NCBI GenBank assembly: GCA_010672785.1
Contig: JAAHFX010000004.1
Coordinates: 276,384-340,383, forward strand
Reading direction: 5' to 3'
DNA length: 64,000 nt
Origin: Sphaerospermopsis sp. SIO1G1
GTDB taxonomy: Bacteria; Cyanobacteriota; Cyanobacteriia; Cyanobacteriales; Nostocaceae
Shown here: positions 35,461 to 45,239 of the stretch, piece after piece
Position numbering within the stretch: the stretch's first letter is position 1
Layout of the letters: each line of letters opens with the position of its first letter
The notes under the pieces: generated by a model
What the model saw: the letters and a program-made list of their open reading frames with translations, nothing else
Database searches by the model: none
Told to the model about the DNA's origin: nothing
Position numbers and translations under genes: made by a program

Positions 35461-38031
35461 CTATTTTGTAAGACTCTCATTCTTTCCTATCCATTTGATA
35501 ATCATGGTTTGCAATTCATCTATGCTGCATGGTTTTGATAAATAATCATTCATCCCTGCGTTCAGACATTTTTGTTTATCATCTGTCATCGCAGATGCAC
35601 TCAAGGCAATAATAATGATATTTTGATTAGCTTCTTGGTGACGAATTATTTTAGTAGCATCATATCCGTCTAATATTGGCATTTGACAATCCATTAAGAT
35701 TAAATTATAAGATTCTTTTTGTAGTTTGTTGATCGCCACTTGACCATTTTCTACAATATCGCAGTCATAACCTATTCTCTTTAACTGATTTTTAATCACT
35801 TTTTGGTTAACTTGATTATCTTCTGCTACTAGAATTTTCCCGATTTTAATGAGGATAGATTGGGGAATATTTTTTGTCTGGTGATTATTATTTGCTTTCA
35901 GAGATGATTTATCTACAGGTTTATCTACATACTCTAACTTAACAGTAAACCAAAACTTTGAACCCTGCTCAGGGATACTTTCAACACCTATTTGCCCTGA
36001 CATTAATTCTACTATTTTTTTACAGATAGATAAGCCTAAACCTGTACCTTGAAGATTATAATTTTTTGAAGTTTCAATTTGAGAAAATCTGTTAAATAAT
36101 TTTTTTTGTTCCACTTCAGAAATACCCATCCCTGTATCCTGAATACCAAAATATAGTTCAATTTCATTAGCTTTTAGTTCAGATTTATTCTGATATTCAT
36201 AAATGATAATTTTAATATTACCTTGAGTAGTAAATTTAATGGCATTACCGATGAGATTAATTAGAACTTGTCTGATCTTATCAGCATCTCCTAAATAGGT
36301 AACTGGTATTTTTGAAGATATATCTAAATATATTTGTAATCTTTTCTTATTTAAGGTTATATGAAATAACTTTATTATATCTGCAATCATATCTTGCAGA
36401 ATAAATTCTGTTTTTTCTAGGTGAATATTTCCTGACTCCAGTTTTGATAAGTCTAAAATATCATTGATTAAATTGAGGAGATTTTTAGCACCAGATTGAA
36501 TTGTTTGTACACAATCAAATTGTTCTGGATTTAAATGACTAAGAGAAAGAATCTCAGTCATTCCTAAAATAGCATTCATTGGTGTTCTAATTTCATGACT
36601 CATATTAGCTAGAAACATACTTTTAGCCTGAGTAGCTGCATTAGCGCGATCCCTTTCTTTCTTTAATTCTTCAAATAAAAAACCTTGTTGAATAGCTATG
36701 GAAATTTGCCCAGCTATATCACTTAGAAAGCTGATTTCATGTTGTTGCCAGATATGATATACATTACAAAAATGAACTATTAATAATCCCCACAGAGGAT
36801 TAGATGAATTGGTAATAATGATGGGAATTGCAGCTACAGACTTAACCTGAAATTTTTCTAGAAATTCTTGATGACAAGGATCTAAATTAGCTTGATAAAT
36901 ATTGCTAATGATTTGCTTGCAACAATTTTCTACATATTCTTGGCGATTTTGAGGATCTTGAAGAAATGTATCTGTAATACTTAAACCTAGAAGTTTTTGA
37001 AAAGGCGGTTTGACAACTTCCGCAATAACTTTGCCATTACCTAATTCATTTAATTTATAAATTAAAACTCGATCACCTTGAACATATCTGTTAACTTCCT
37101 GAACAGAAGATTTGATTATTTGATCTAAATCTAAGGAACTGCGAATATTATCACTAATTCTTGCTAATAATATTTTCTGATGTCGGATAGTTCTTAATTT
37201 ATCAGATAAACGGTGCTTATGGAAATTTTCTTTAACTAAATTACGTAATTTTATTGGTGTAATATACTGCTTAATAATATAATCTGATACACCATTTTTC
37301 ATGGCTTGTACTACCAGTTGTTCATGACCATTTCCTGTCATGAGGATAATACAAGTTTCTTCTGACGTGGGGGATTTATTATAAGCGTTAATCATATCTA
37401 TTCCATCCATATCTGGAAGTAGATAATCAGTAATTAGAATATCAAATTTATTACTTCTGAGGAGCAATAAAGCCTCTGTAGCTGTATTTGCTATCTGAAT
37501 ATTAAAAACATATTCTTGATCTTGCTGTAGATATCTGCTAAAAATCTCTAAATCTGCATCTGAATTATCTACTAATAAAACATTAATAATTTTACTGCCA
37601 GTGCTAATATTATGGCTACTAGCAATAGTAACAACACGATAAATTGCTGTAATGAATTTATAATAATCTAATTTTCCTTGAATTAAGTAATCTTGAATAT
37701 TTTTCTTCATTAATGCTAGGGCGATCGCCTCATTTCCCTGGTCTACCAACATGATAATTGGTATTTTTTTAGACTTTTCTACCTTTCGCATAGTTACGAT
37801 GAATTCTAAACCATCTATATCAGGTAGGGAAAAATCAACTAATACTATATCTGGATTATCATTAATAAAAATTTCTAAACCTTCCTCTCCTGTTTTTGCA
37901 TATAAAATCTCGTAACTATAAACCTCATCATTTTTTAAAAATTTTTTGTATAGTTCAAAATCTGCTAGGCAATTATCGATAATTAATATTTTGTGACAGA
38001 GTTGTGAATAATTTTGAAAATTGCTAATCAT
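35461..38031 (-). CDS. Hybrid histidine kinase (REC-REC-GAF-HisKA-HATPase-REC)
   Basis: An 856-residue cytosolic kinase with no membrane helix. It has two N-terminal receiver domains (residues about 13-130 with LVDFSLPDIDG and 148-265 with ITDYLLPDMDG), then a phytochrome-type GAF domain (300-455, DRVLIYKL). The HisKA box is FLANMSHEIRTPMNAILG, followed by HATPase motifs NLIGNAIKF, DTGMGIS and GTGLGLSI, and a C-terminal receiver (ILMDCQMPILDG). Two input receivers mark it as a relay hub; the signal is unknown. Its start overlaps the preceding small ORF by eight bases. Confidence 0.93.
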   Translation of the reverse strand: MISNFQNYSQLCHKILIIDNCLADFELYKKFLKNDEVYSYEILYAKTGEEGLEIFINDNPDIVLVDFSLPDIDGLEFIVTMRKVEKSKKIPIIMLVDQGNEAIALALMKKNIQDYLIQGKLDYYKFITAIYRVVTIASSHNISTGSKIINVLLVDNSDADLEIFSRYLQQDQEYVFNIQIANTATEALLLLRSNKFDILITDYLLPDMDGIDMINAYNKSPTSEETCIILMTGNGHEQLVVQAMKNGVSDYIIKQYITPIKLRNLVKENFHKHRLSDKLRTIRHQKILLARISDNIRSSLDLDQIIKSSVQEVNRYVQGDRVLIYKLNELGNGKVIAEVVKPPFQKLLGLSITDTFLQDPQNRQEYVENCCKQIISNIYQANLDPCHQEFLEKFQVKSVAAIPIIITNSSNPLWGLLIVHFCNVYHIWQQHEISFLSDIAGQISIAIQQGFLFEELKKERDRANAATQAKSMFLANMSHEIRTPMNAILGMTEILSLSHLNPEQFDCVQTIQSGAKNLLNLINDILDLSKLESGNIHLEKTEFILQDMIADIIKLFHITLNKKRLQIYLDISSKIPVTYLGDADKIRQVLINLIGNAIKFTTQGNIKIIIYEYQNKSELKANEIELYFGIQDTGMGISEVEQKKLFNRFSQIETSKNYNLQGTGLGLSICKKIVELMSGQIGVESIPEQGSKFWFTVKLEYVDKPVDKSSLKANNNHQTKNIPQSILIKIGKILVAEDNQVNQKVIKNQLKRIGYDCDIVENGQVAINKLQKESYNLILMDCQMPILDGYDATKIIRHQEANQNIIIIALSASAMTDDKQKCLNAGMNDYLSKPCSIDELQTMIIKWIGKNESLTK

Positions 38032-38254
38032 GTGCTTTGTTGAGGGTTTTGTAAAAAAGTTTAAGTGATGAATATTTAATCTGATTCAAGACAATTATTT
38101 CTGAGGATTTTTGCAGATTTATGTTAATTTGCATAGGGGTAATAAATTTTTGTTTCATGTTTTCAAAAGTGGACAAATTATTTTTGTATTTTTCGTTAAT
38201 TGGTTCAAGTTCTGAAATAGTTACATTAATTTTCGGTTTTATCAAGTACACCAT
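38024..38254 (-). CDS. Small hypothetical ORF coupled to the hybrid kinase
   Basis: 76 residues, Lys/Asn/Ile-rich, no recognised domain. Its stop lies inside the first codons of the kinase gene (eight-base overlap), which suggests translational coupling. Composition is AT-driven, so coding status is uncertain. Confidence 0.35.
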   Translation of the reverse strand: MVYLIKPKINVTISELEPINEKYKNNLSTFENMKQKFITPMQININLQKSSEIIVLNQIKYSSLKLFYKTLNKAHD

Positions 38255-38269
38255 TTGCTGGCAAGATGC

Positions 38270-38659
38270 CTACCCCATAAGAATTTTATTGTTATGATTT
38301 ATACCTCTCGTGAATGAACTTGATTGTAAGTTATTATTTTGGTGGTAAATTAAATTTACACATTGATTATTAAGGTTAATAATGTGAGAATTAATAACAG
38401 TTAGATATTGATTTAAAGTGGATTTAACTTTTTGAAAAATCCCACATTTAATAATTTCTATTAATGGGATATTAATTAGTTTTAATAGTTTATTTTCAAA
38501 GTTATCATAAATAACTGCATCTGATTGTGTATATTTTAAAAAGTCTATGTACATACTAGTCAAGGCATAGCTAATATAAATACAAGCAGGAATATGAGTT
38601 TGTTCTTTATTGCAGTCAATTAAGTTAATATAATTAGATGCAATAATAATTGGTTTCAT
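38270..38659 (-). CDS. Hypothetical protein upstream of the hybrid kinase
   Basis: 129 residues, Ile/Asn-rich, with helical stretches but no identified domain or signal peptide. It ends 15 bases before the 76-residue ORF in the same orientation, so the three may form an operon. It may be lineage-specific or a decayed gene. Confidence 0.4.
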   Translation of the reverse strand: MKPIIIASNYINLIDCNKEQTHIPACIYISYALTSMYIDFLKYTQSDAVIYDNFENKLLKLINIPLIEIIKCGIFQKVKSTLNQYLTVINSHIINLNNQCVNLIYHQNNNLQSSSFTRGINHNNKILMG

Positions 38660-38894
38660 CGGATTTACTTTAAGGAAGTTTATTTAAAAATGACTACGTA
38701 TGATATTATTATATTTGTAACACAAACTTTAAATAATTACAAAACTTGTAAGAAACCATAAAGATATATCAAAAAAAATAAAGTTTTCTCAAAGATATAT
38801 TTAATTGCTTGGCAATTAAGATTATTTTAAATACGCACCTACTGATTTTTGTCGCTTCACCATCAGAGGTTGAGAGCGACAAACCAGAGTATTT

Positions 38895-39368
38895 TCAGGC
38901 AATATCGGGAGGAACTTGCGGAGGAAGATGCTGTTGTAACTGTTTAGCAATCCTTGCTTGCAAATCAGTACGTAATATCTCAGTGGTATTATCCGTAGTG
39001 CCAGGTGTTTCAAAAAACACTATACTATCTACTGGTTCTAATGCTACCAGTTGGAACAGAATATCAACCACAGGCATAGGTTTAGCTACTGTTTGCGAAT
39101 CAACTGCTGTAGATGAAGACAAGGAAGCATCTTGTAACCGAGGAAAAGCATAAACCACTCGTTTTTCCAAATCTGGATTTGCCTTATTACTCAGTGTAGT
39201 TAAAACCCAACGTTCCTGTAAATTTTGGACAATATAATACTGGTGGTGTCGTAACTTCATGGCGATCGCCCTCAAAACAGGGGCAATAGTAGCCACAAGT
39301 TTTGGTGTCATCCCATCATCAGGTGCGTTGTCAATCAAAGATTGAATTTGTACTTCTATATTATTCAT
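38895..39368 (-). CDS. Conserved cyanobacterial hypothetical protein next to hetZ
   Basis: 157 residues, soluble. The core (KLVATIAPVLRAIAMKLRHHQYYIVQNLQERWVLTTL, given here in part as APVLRAIAMKLRHHQYYIVQ) has ordered secondary structure, and a Pro/Gln tail ends QQHLPPQVPPDIA. It is divergent from hetZ with a 190-base shared spacer. Function unknown; I believe a homologue occupies this place in other Nostocales. Confidence 0.7.
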   Translation of the reverse strand: MNNIEVQIQSLIDNAPDDGMTPKLVATIAPVLRAIAMKLRHHQYYIVQNLQERWVLTTLSNKANPDLEKRVVYAFPRLQDASLSSSTAVDSQTVAKPMPVVDILFQLVALEPVDSIVFFETPGTTDNTTEILRTDLQARIAKQLQQHLPPQVPPDIA

Positions 39369-39558
39369 GGCTAATCAATAGCTCTTGATCAATGTCCAAG
39401 ATACTAAACTGGTGAACAGGTAAAACTTACAGCTGACAGATGACAACTGACAACTGACCATAAATAACTGGTAGCTTATAAGTAACATCTATCAAGCTAA
39501 CAGCCACAGCCTCACAGGTTGTTTTTAAGTATGTTAGGTTATTTTTAAAATTCTGATT

Positions 39559-40749
39559 ATGAATTCAGCGGCAACTGCAACTACTCAGGGAGATAAGTCT
39601 ATCGGCGTGGAAGTTATATTCCAATTTCTACTCAAAGAGCTAAAGCAGTCTACTAAGGCGGCGGAAAAGAACTGTCGTGAAGTAGCACTGCGAATTTCCG
39701 GCGAAGTTTTGAGAATTTGTAATGAAAGTAAACGTATTCAAGCTTCCGGGGAAATAGAGGCCGCCGCAATGACCCTAGCGAAGCATCGTTTACAACAATG
39801 TCTTAGGTACTATCAACTAGGATCTAATCGGGGCAGAGTAGAGCTACACAGTACCCTGAGTGCAATCATCTATCGTTATATTAACCCTCCCAACAAGCAA
39901 CTCAGCTATCAAGGGCGACTGACGATGATAGAAGACTTTCTACAAAACTTCTATTTAGAAGCCCTCAATGCCTTTCGGAGAGAAAACCAACAAACACCTA
40001 CTTATCGTCCCCAAACCCTGCTGGAATTATCCGAATACATGGCATTTACCGAACGCTATGGCAAAAGACGTATTCCCTTACCAGGGAGACAACAACAACT
40101 AATCATCCTGCGGGCGCAAACATTTTCCCAACAGCAACCTCCAGAAACCAACGTAGATATAGAAAAAGCATCTGAAGGTAGTAGTGGCGAATTTGATGGT
40201 TCTTGGGAAGAGCCAGCCATACAACAATTGCGGGCGGCCATGGCCATGCAAGCTGCTCCCGAACCAGAAGAAGATACCCTCAGAACCGTAGTGGTTACAG
40301 AATTAATGGAGTATCTGCAACAGCGTCAACAATCGGACTGTGCAGATTATTTTGCCCTGCGACTGCAAGATTTATCGGCACAGGAAATAGAATCAGTTTT
40401 GGGATTAACCCCCAGACAGCGAGATTACCTACAACAACGTTTTAAATATCATCTCATCCGCTTTTCACTGTTACATCGTTGGGAATTAGTACATGAATGG
40501 TTAGAAGCATCATTGCCAACTAACCTGGGATTAACTCCTCAGCAATGGCAGTTTTATACAGCAAAATTAGATGAGCAGGAGAAGTCTTTACTGGATTTAA
40601 AACAAAAAGGAGAATCCGACGAGAATATAGCAAAAACTTTGGGTTTGTCAATGGCACAGCTACAAAAAAGGTGGTTTAAGACCTTAGAGCAAGCCTGGGA
40701 AATTCGTAACTCAATTGTATCCGGATCTAGTGTATCCACCCATGAATAA
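39559..40749 (+). CDS. hetZ: Heterocyst differentiation protein HetZ
   Basis: 396 residues. The opening MNSAATATTQGDKSIGVEVI, the block ELHSTLSAIIYRYINPP, LLELSEYMAFTERYGKRRIP and the C-terminal HTH-like region (LSAQEIESVLGLTPRQRDYL) match HetZ of Nostoc as I remember it. HetZ is a DNA-binding regulator acting early in heterocyst development downstream of HetR. The amiC-murI-sds-hypothetical-hetZ order also matches. I see no GGGGTCTAACCCC-type HetR site in the 190-base upstream spacer, which instead has degraded ACAACTGAC repeats. Confidence 0.93.
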   Translation: MNSAATATTQGDKSIGVEVIFQFLLKELKQSTKAAEKNCREVALRISGEVLRICNESKRIQASGEIEAAAMTLAKHRLQQCLRYYQLGSNRGRVELHSTLSAIIYRYINPPNKQLSYQGRLTMIEDFLQNFYLEALNAFRRENQQTPTYRPQTLLELSEYMAFTERYGKRRIPLPGRQQQLIILRAQTFSQQQPPETNVDIEKASEGSSGEFDGSWEEPAIQQLRAAMAMQAAPEPEEDTLRTVVVTELMEYLQQRQQSDCADYFALRLQDLSAQEIESVLGLTPRQRDYLQQRFKYHLIRFSLLHRWELVHEWLEASLPTNLGLTPQQWQFYTAKLDEQEKSLLDLKQKGESDENIAKTLGLSMAQLQKRWFKTLEQAWEIRNSIVSGSSVSTHE

Positions 40750-41075
40750 TAACACACAACTCTTTCTAGACCGATGTCTCAATAGTTGTTTGGCAAATAA
40801 TTATGTCAACCTAGGGAGTATCTGAGAATAGAGTGTGAGAAAATTGATGGGGTATCAGACCCTCTCTAGGGAAACAGTACATGATTGAGAATTCTGGTCA
40901 AAATTAGGAAACAGGGTAAATTTTGAAATAGTAAATTTTGAAATCCAATCAACACCTATTTCCTAATCAATACTATAGATTCAGACAAATCATAGATTGA
41001 GCCAGAGGGCCAAGCATTAGCCATCCCCCATCGAGAGGAAAATCCCAAACTTTTGAACTAGGAGAAATTCCTACT
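40750..41075. other. Spacer between hetZ and the patU-like gene
   Basis: 326 bases without an ORF. An inverted pair GGAAACAGGGTAAATTTTG / CACCTATTTCC is weak. In Nostoc PCC 7120 a patU5 gene lies between hetZ and patU3; no such frame is open here. Confidence 0.5.
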
Positions 41076-41852
41076 GTGCAAGAACGTTTTCAAGCCGTCA
41101 TCAAACGTCGGTTACAAATCGAAATCCAAAACCACCCACCTTTATTCCCGTGGGAGAGTCAACTAGTAGAGTATCCAGAATATGTGGAAGAACCAGCGAT
41201 TGCTTTAGTTCCTGCCTGGGGGTGGTTGGCACAACAATCGAAACTAAATTTACCAGTGGCTTTACCAGATAAAATTTTTCAGCAGTTAATGGACAAATGC
41301 CAATCATTATTGACATCTTCCTTACCCTTGGGTCCAAAATTAATCCAGGCAGTGGAAAGTTTTTTTCCTGAAGATGACCAAATAATTAATGATGTCGCTG
41401 GTTTAGTGCTGAGAACGTCTTATCGTTCTGTAGACGCATTAGAAACAATGCCTAATCTTCAGAAAGATTACTCAGATTTACAACCACGCCAACAAATGGC
41501 TTTGTCATTAATGGCAGCTAAACAACTACTAGAAAATCTAACTTTACCAATTTCCTTAACTAACCCTGTAGTTGAACAACAGTGGCAAACTAACGCTGGT
41601 GCTTTAATTATCAGAGTTGAAGTCCAATCATTAGGTCATTTCTTAAAGTTACGTGTTCACAGCGAACTACCCACTGCGGCCAAACTCACATTACAAGGAA
41701 ATGGTAGTCAGGCTAATGCTACATCGGCAGAGGCTGATCAAGTCAGCCTAGAATTAAACTGTCCAGCAACTAGCCATAACTACACCCTAGAAATTGAATT
41801 TCCAGGTTTAGAACAACAACCTTTGTTGTTAGCTATCAATCTGACTGTGTAA
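41076..41852 (+). CDS. PatU-like heterocyst patterning protein (PatU3 part)
   Basis: 258 residues from GTG 41076, supported by GGAG 11 bases upstream. N-terminal segment IKRRLQIEIQNHPPLFPWES, then LVPAWGWLAQQSKLNLPVAL and LQPRQQMALSLMAAKQLLEN; the C-terminal 100 residues look beta-rich. Position directly after hetZ on the same strand corresponds to patU genes, which modulate heterocyst pattern. Identification is by context and remembered sequence, so I leave the symbol blank. No membrane helix. Confidence 0.65.
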   Translation: MQERFQAVIKRRLQIEIQNHPPLFPWESQLVEYPEYVEEPAIALVPAWGWLAQQSKLNLPVALPDKIFQQLMDKCQSLLTSSLPLGPKLIQAVESFFPEDDQIINDVAGLVLRTSYRSVDALETMPNLQKDYSDLQPRQQMALSLMAAKQLLENLTLPISLTNPVVEQQWQTNAGALIIRVEVQSLGHFLKLRVHSELPTAAKLTLQGNGSQANATSAEADQVSLELNCPATSHNYTLEIEFPGLEQQPLLLAINLTV

Positions 41853-42156
41853 TCGAAATCAAAACTGCTAAAACTTTTGAATTGATAAACACTGATAACA
41901 AATGAAAATCCTGGGTTTTAAATTTATTCCTCTTTGCAAAATCCAATCCCAGAATTCTTTTATCAAAAGGTAAAGGAGTTTCAAAGTAAGTAACTATGAG
42001 CAGGACAACAATTATGTGTTGGGTACATATGCTGAGATTGACCCAGGACTTCTCAGTATGGGAGATTGTCAAGCTAAAATTAAAGACAAGATCATAAGTT
42101 TTCGTACCTAAACACTGTGTCCGTAGCTTTTAAACCATAGTTATACTTACTTCACA
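41853..42156. other. Spacer upstream of the transglutaminase-fold gene
   Basis: 304 bases with no ORF I accept. An imperfect inverted repeat, AATCCTGGGTTTTAAATTT against CAAAATCCAATCCCAGAATT (41909-41957), could form a long weak hairpin. Confidence 0.45.
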
Positions 42157-44475
42157 ATGCTCAATCTATCCAGGATGAAAAGGTTTTGGCACTTACCCGT
42201 GGGTGGTAATCAAAAAGCAAATAGACAGAGTCCGTCTTCACCAGAAGCGGAAGATTCGATCTCTTTGCGGGTATTAGTGCTAGGTCTGGTAATTTTAGGA
42301 ACTGTCGCCACAGATATTGCATCGGATACTACCTTTAGTTTTTGGGCAGTTCCTGTGAGTACAGTTGGTGCAATTTGGAGTTACTACCGTCGCCGTAAAG
42401 CTAATGTTCCCATAAAATTTTGCATTGCTATAGGAATGTTAGTAGCTCTAGGCGCTTTCTTTGGGCGGTTTATAGGTGAGTGGAATGATACCCGGTTAAA
42501 TTTAGCTCAATTATTGATCGAGCTTCAGGTACTACATAGTTTTGATACTCCCCGCCGCAAAGATTTAGGTTATTCCATCGTTATCGGTTTGATACTTTTG
42601 GGGGTAGCTGCAACACTGAGTCAGACAATGGCATTTGCGCCGGTGTTGCTAGTATTTTTAATCATGGCTTTGCCCACCTTGGTTTTAGATTATCGTTCCC
42701 GTTTGGGTTTAAAGCCATTAAGAAAAGAGAATTTTACAATCAAAAACATTTCCACAGCTAATGTGAAAGTCGTAGTTGTTAATTTTTCTTTGATCATAGC
42801 TTTGGGGTTGGGAATTTTTGCTATTTTACCCAGAGTTCCTGGTTATCAATTACGTTCTTTTCCTGTGAGTGCGCCGATTAATGTTGATGGTGATTTTAAT
42901 GGACGCAATATTGTGAATCCTGGTTATGTGCGTCCAGGTAGAGGTGATGGTAATGGAAATGGACAGGGGGGTATTGGTGAACCGGGTGAGGTAGATAGTA
43001 ATTTCTACTATGGTTTTAATAGTGAGATGAACCAAAATCTGCGGGGGGAAATGACACCCAGGGTGGTGATGCGGGTGAGATCTCAAGCTGAGGGTTTTTG
43101 GCGGGTTTTGGCTTTTGATCAATATACCGGGAAAGGTTGGAAAATTTCTCGCAATGAAGATGTAACTACTGTGAGAAGACCTTCTTGGTCATCTAGAATT
43201 AGTTTGGATCTGCCAGATATCAAAACTTTGACTAGAGAAGTAGTACAAACTTTTAATGTGGTTGCAGACTTACCAAACTTGATTCCAGCCTTATCTTATC
43301 CCAAAGCTATCTATTTTCCCGGACCGGTGATTGCAGTTGATCAAGAGGGGGGTTTGCGATCGCCTGTATCGCTATCTGACGGTATGACCTATACTGTACT
43401 CTCAGAAGTTCCCTATCGGAATCGAACTTTATTAGGTGATGCTGGTTCTGATTATCCAGATGAAATTGAAGATTTCTATTTGCAAATTCCTCCAGCACTG
43501 AAAGATAAAGTCAAAGCCAAAACCCAAGAAATTATAGATAACTATAACCAAGAAAGAGTTTCTCGTTCTCAAGATAGTAAAAGCTTAGATTCTGCTTATG
43601 AAAAAGCTCTTTACTTAGCCCAGTATCTCAAACAAAATTATTCTCTGCCTGAAGATCCTTTAGGTTTACCATATTTGAATGAGAATGACGATTTGGTAGA
43701 AACTTTTTTGTTTAAGCAACAAGGTGGCTATGCAGATCATTTTTCTACAGTCTTAACAGTCATGTTGCGTTCTATTGATATTCCAGCACGGCTAGTGGCA
43801 GGTTTTTCGCCAGGGGAATTTAATCCATTCACAGGGATGTATATTGTCAAAAACACCGATGCTCACGCGATGACTGAGGTGTATTTCCCTAACTATGGTT
43901 GGTTTGCTTTTGATCCTATTCCTAATCATCCTTTAATTCCTCCTTCTATTGAAGAAGATCAAACTTTTAGTGTGTTGCGTCAATTTTGGAATTGGGTAGC
44001 AGGTTGGTTACCTTCTCCTATCACCGATTTTCTCAATGGTTTATTTGGGACATTATTTATTTGGTTTTTCAGAGCGATCGCCTGGTTCTTTGGGTTATTC
44101 TCTAAAGGTTGGTTGGGTATCTTCACTGGTTTAATTGTCAGTACCACAATTGCCTTCTTTGGTTGGTTTGGTTGGGTACAGTGGAAACAATGGTTAAATC
44201 GTCGCTTCTTGAAAAAGTTACCACCAATGGAAAGACTGTATCAGCAAATGTTACAGTGGACTGCCCAAAATGGTTTCGGTAAACATCCCGCCCAAACACC
44301 TTTAGAATATGCTCAAGTTTCCTACGATCAACATTCTCAAGAAACAGCGGAAGTGATTGAGGAAATTTGCCAGGCTTATGTAAGTTGGCGTTATGGTGGT
44401 AGTGATCCTAATTATCAGCAATTACAGTCCAAATGGCAGGGGTTGCAAAAAAATAGAACTCCTAGTTTAAGATAG
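42157..44475 (+). CDS. TgpA-type transglutaminase-like membrane protein lacking the catalytic Cys
   Basis: 772 residues. Several N-terminal helices (residues 35-225) form the DUF3488/TgpA membrane part, followed by a periplasmic transglutaminase-like domain (residues 330-610) and a further membrane helix (about 655-685). A DUF4129-like tail with PPMERLYQQMLQWTAQNGFGK closes the protein. The nucleophile position reads GGYADHFSTVLTVMLRS with Ala526 where active enzymes have Cys; His and Asp boxes remain (NTDAHAMTEVYF, YGWFAFDP). A pseudo-enzyme or a different chemistry is implied. A strong terminator follows. Confidence 0.85.
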   Translation: MLNLSRMKRFWHLPVGGNQKANRQSPSSPEAEDSISLRVLVLGLVILGTVATDIASDTTFSFWAVPVSTVGAIWSYYRRRKANVPIKFCIAIGMLVALGAFFGRFIGEWNDTRLNLAQLLIELQVLHSFDTPRRKDLGYSIVIGLILLGVAATLSQTMAFAPVLLVFLIMALPTLVLDYRSRLGLKPLRKENFTIKNISTANVKVVVVNFSLIIALGLGIFAILPRVPGYQLRSFPVSAPINVDGDFNGRNIVNPGYVRPGRGDGNGNGQGGIGEPGEVDSNFYYGFNSEMNQNLRGEMTPRVVMRVRSQAEGFWRVLAFDQYTGKGWKISRNEDVTTVRRPSWSSRISLDLPDIKTLTREVVQTFNVVADLPNLIPALSYPKAIYFPGPVIAVDQEGGLRSPVSLSDGMTYTVLSEVPYRNRTLLGDAGSDYPDEIEDFYLQIPPALKDKVKAKTQEIIDNYNQERVSRSQDSKSLDSAYEKALYLAQYLKQNYSLPEDPLGLPYLNENDDLVETFLFKQQGGYADHFSTVLTVMLRSIDIPARLVAGFSPGEFNPFTGMYIVKNTDAHAMTEVYFPNYGWFAFDPIPNHPLIPPSIEEDQTFSVLRQFWNWVAGWLPSPITDFLNGLFGTLFIWFFRAIAWFFGLFSKGWLGIFTGLIVSTTIAFFGWFGWVQWKQWLNRRFLKKLPPMERLYQQMLQWTAQNGFGKHPAQTPLEYAQVSYDQHSQETAEVIEEICQAYVSWRYGGSDPNYQQLQSKWQGLQKNRTPSLR

Positions 44476-44503
44476 TTGGTCAGAATTTAGTAGTCATATA
44501 AGT

Positions 44504-44535
44504 TCCGGGTAATTAATGATAATTCCCGGATTTTT
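44504..44535 (+). terminator. Rho-independent terminator
   Basis: TCCGGG (44504-44509) pairs with CCCGGA (44525-44530). AATTA/TAATT further in extends the stem, and TTTTT follows. It ends the hetZ-side rightward transcription unit. Confidence 0.8.
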
Positions 44536-44630
44536 GTAAACATAACAAAACCTCTTTTTCCTTTGCTCACTATTTCTCTGTGTTCATACATATATGACTC
44601 ATGTTTTAGTTTTAAATCAAATTAGGTATT

Positions 44631-44735
44631 GTAGGGTGTGTGAGAACTGAGTTCGTAACGCACCATGATCAAGAGTTTGGTGCTTTAGATTATCACTTTA
44701 GCGAAGCTATTCCCGAAGGGATTGACACACCCTAC
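44631..44735. repeat. Short element with GTAGGGTGTGT inverted ends
   Basis: GTAGGGTGTGT (44631-44641) and ACACACCCTAC (44725-44735) are perfect 11 bp terminal inverted repeats around about 83 bases with no ORF. This is a typical cyanobacterial intergenic palindromic element. Confidence 0.65.
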
Positions 44736-44750
44736 GTGTATTCTCAATAT

Positions 44751-44843
44751 AGAACTTACGCACAAGCTATGGAATGAACGAACCACTCCAGGCACAGAGA
44801 ACACAGAGGAAGGAGGGTTTTAGAGTTGTTTTGCGTAAGTCCT
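44751..44843. mobile_element. MITE-like element, family C, copy 2
   Basis: The ends AGAACTTACGCA and TGCGTAAGTCCT match the copy at 5724-5815, and the interior GAACCACTCCAGGCACAGAG is a diverged version. It lies 15 bases after the preceding element. The rest of this 764-base spacer before trmFO is AT-rich and empty. Confidence 0.65.
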
Positions 44844-45239
44844 GCAATGATCAAATATTATCCCTATATGACGTAAATAAGTGGACTCAGAAAAACTAAA
44901 ATACTCCCTTCCCAGTATAAGATTACCTATAATTCTTCTTTTCTTCCTTCGTGTTCTTAGTGTCTTAGTGGTTCATATTTTCTAACACGACTTTCTATTT
45001 TGACAGGAATGCAAAATCTAGCCACAAATTAACTATTAATTAATAGCAGATATTAAACAACGTTCAACAGCCACTTTTAGTGCTTGTGATTAATTATAAC
45101 TTTCGAGTTATTCTTGATAATTGATGAAAAAACATACTTCATACTGTTGCTCACTTTCCTAGTCAAACAGATATGATAACTATATCTCTAAATAGCAGCG
45201 ATGCTCACAAACACACATGAAATGATACTATAAAAAACT

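Noticed and set aside
39369..39558. HetR-binding palindrome upstream of hetZ
   Set aside because: I looked for a GAGGGGTC-type inverted repeat and found none in the spacer.
42850..43122. 90-codon Ile/Thr/His-rich minus-strand ORF
   Set aside because: Shadow of the transglutaminase-fold gene with biased composition.
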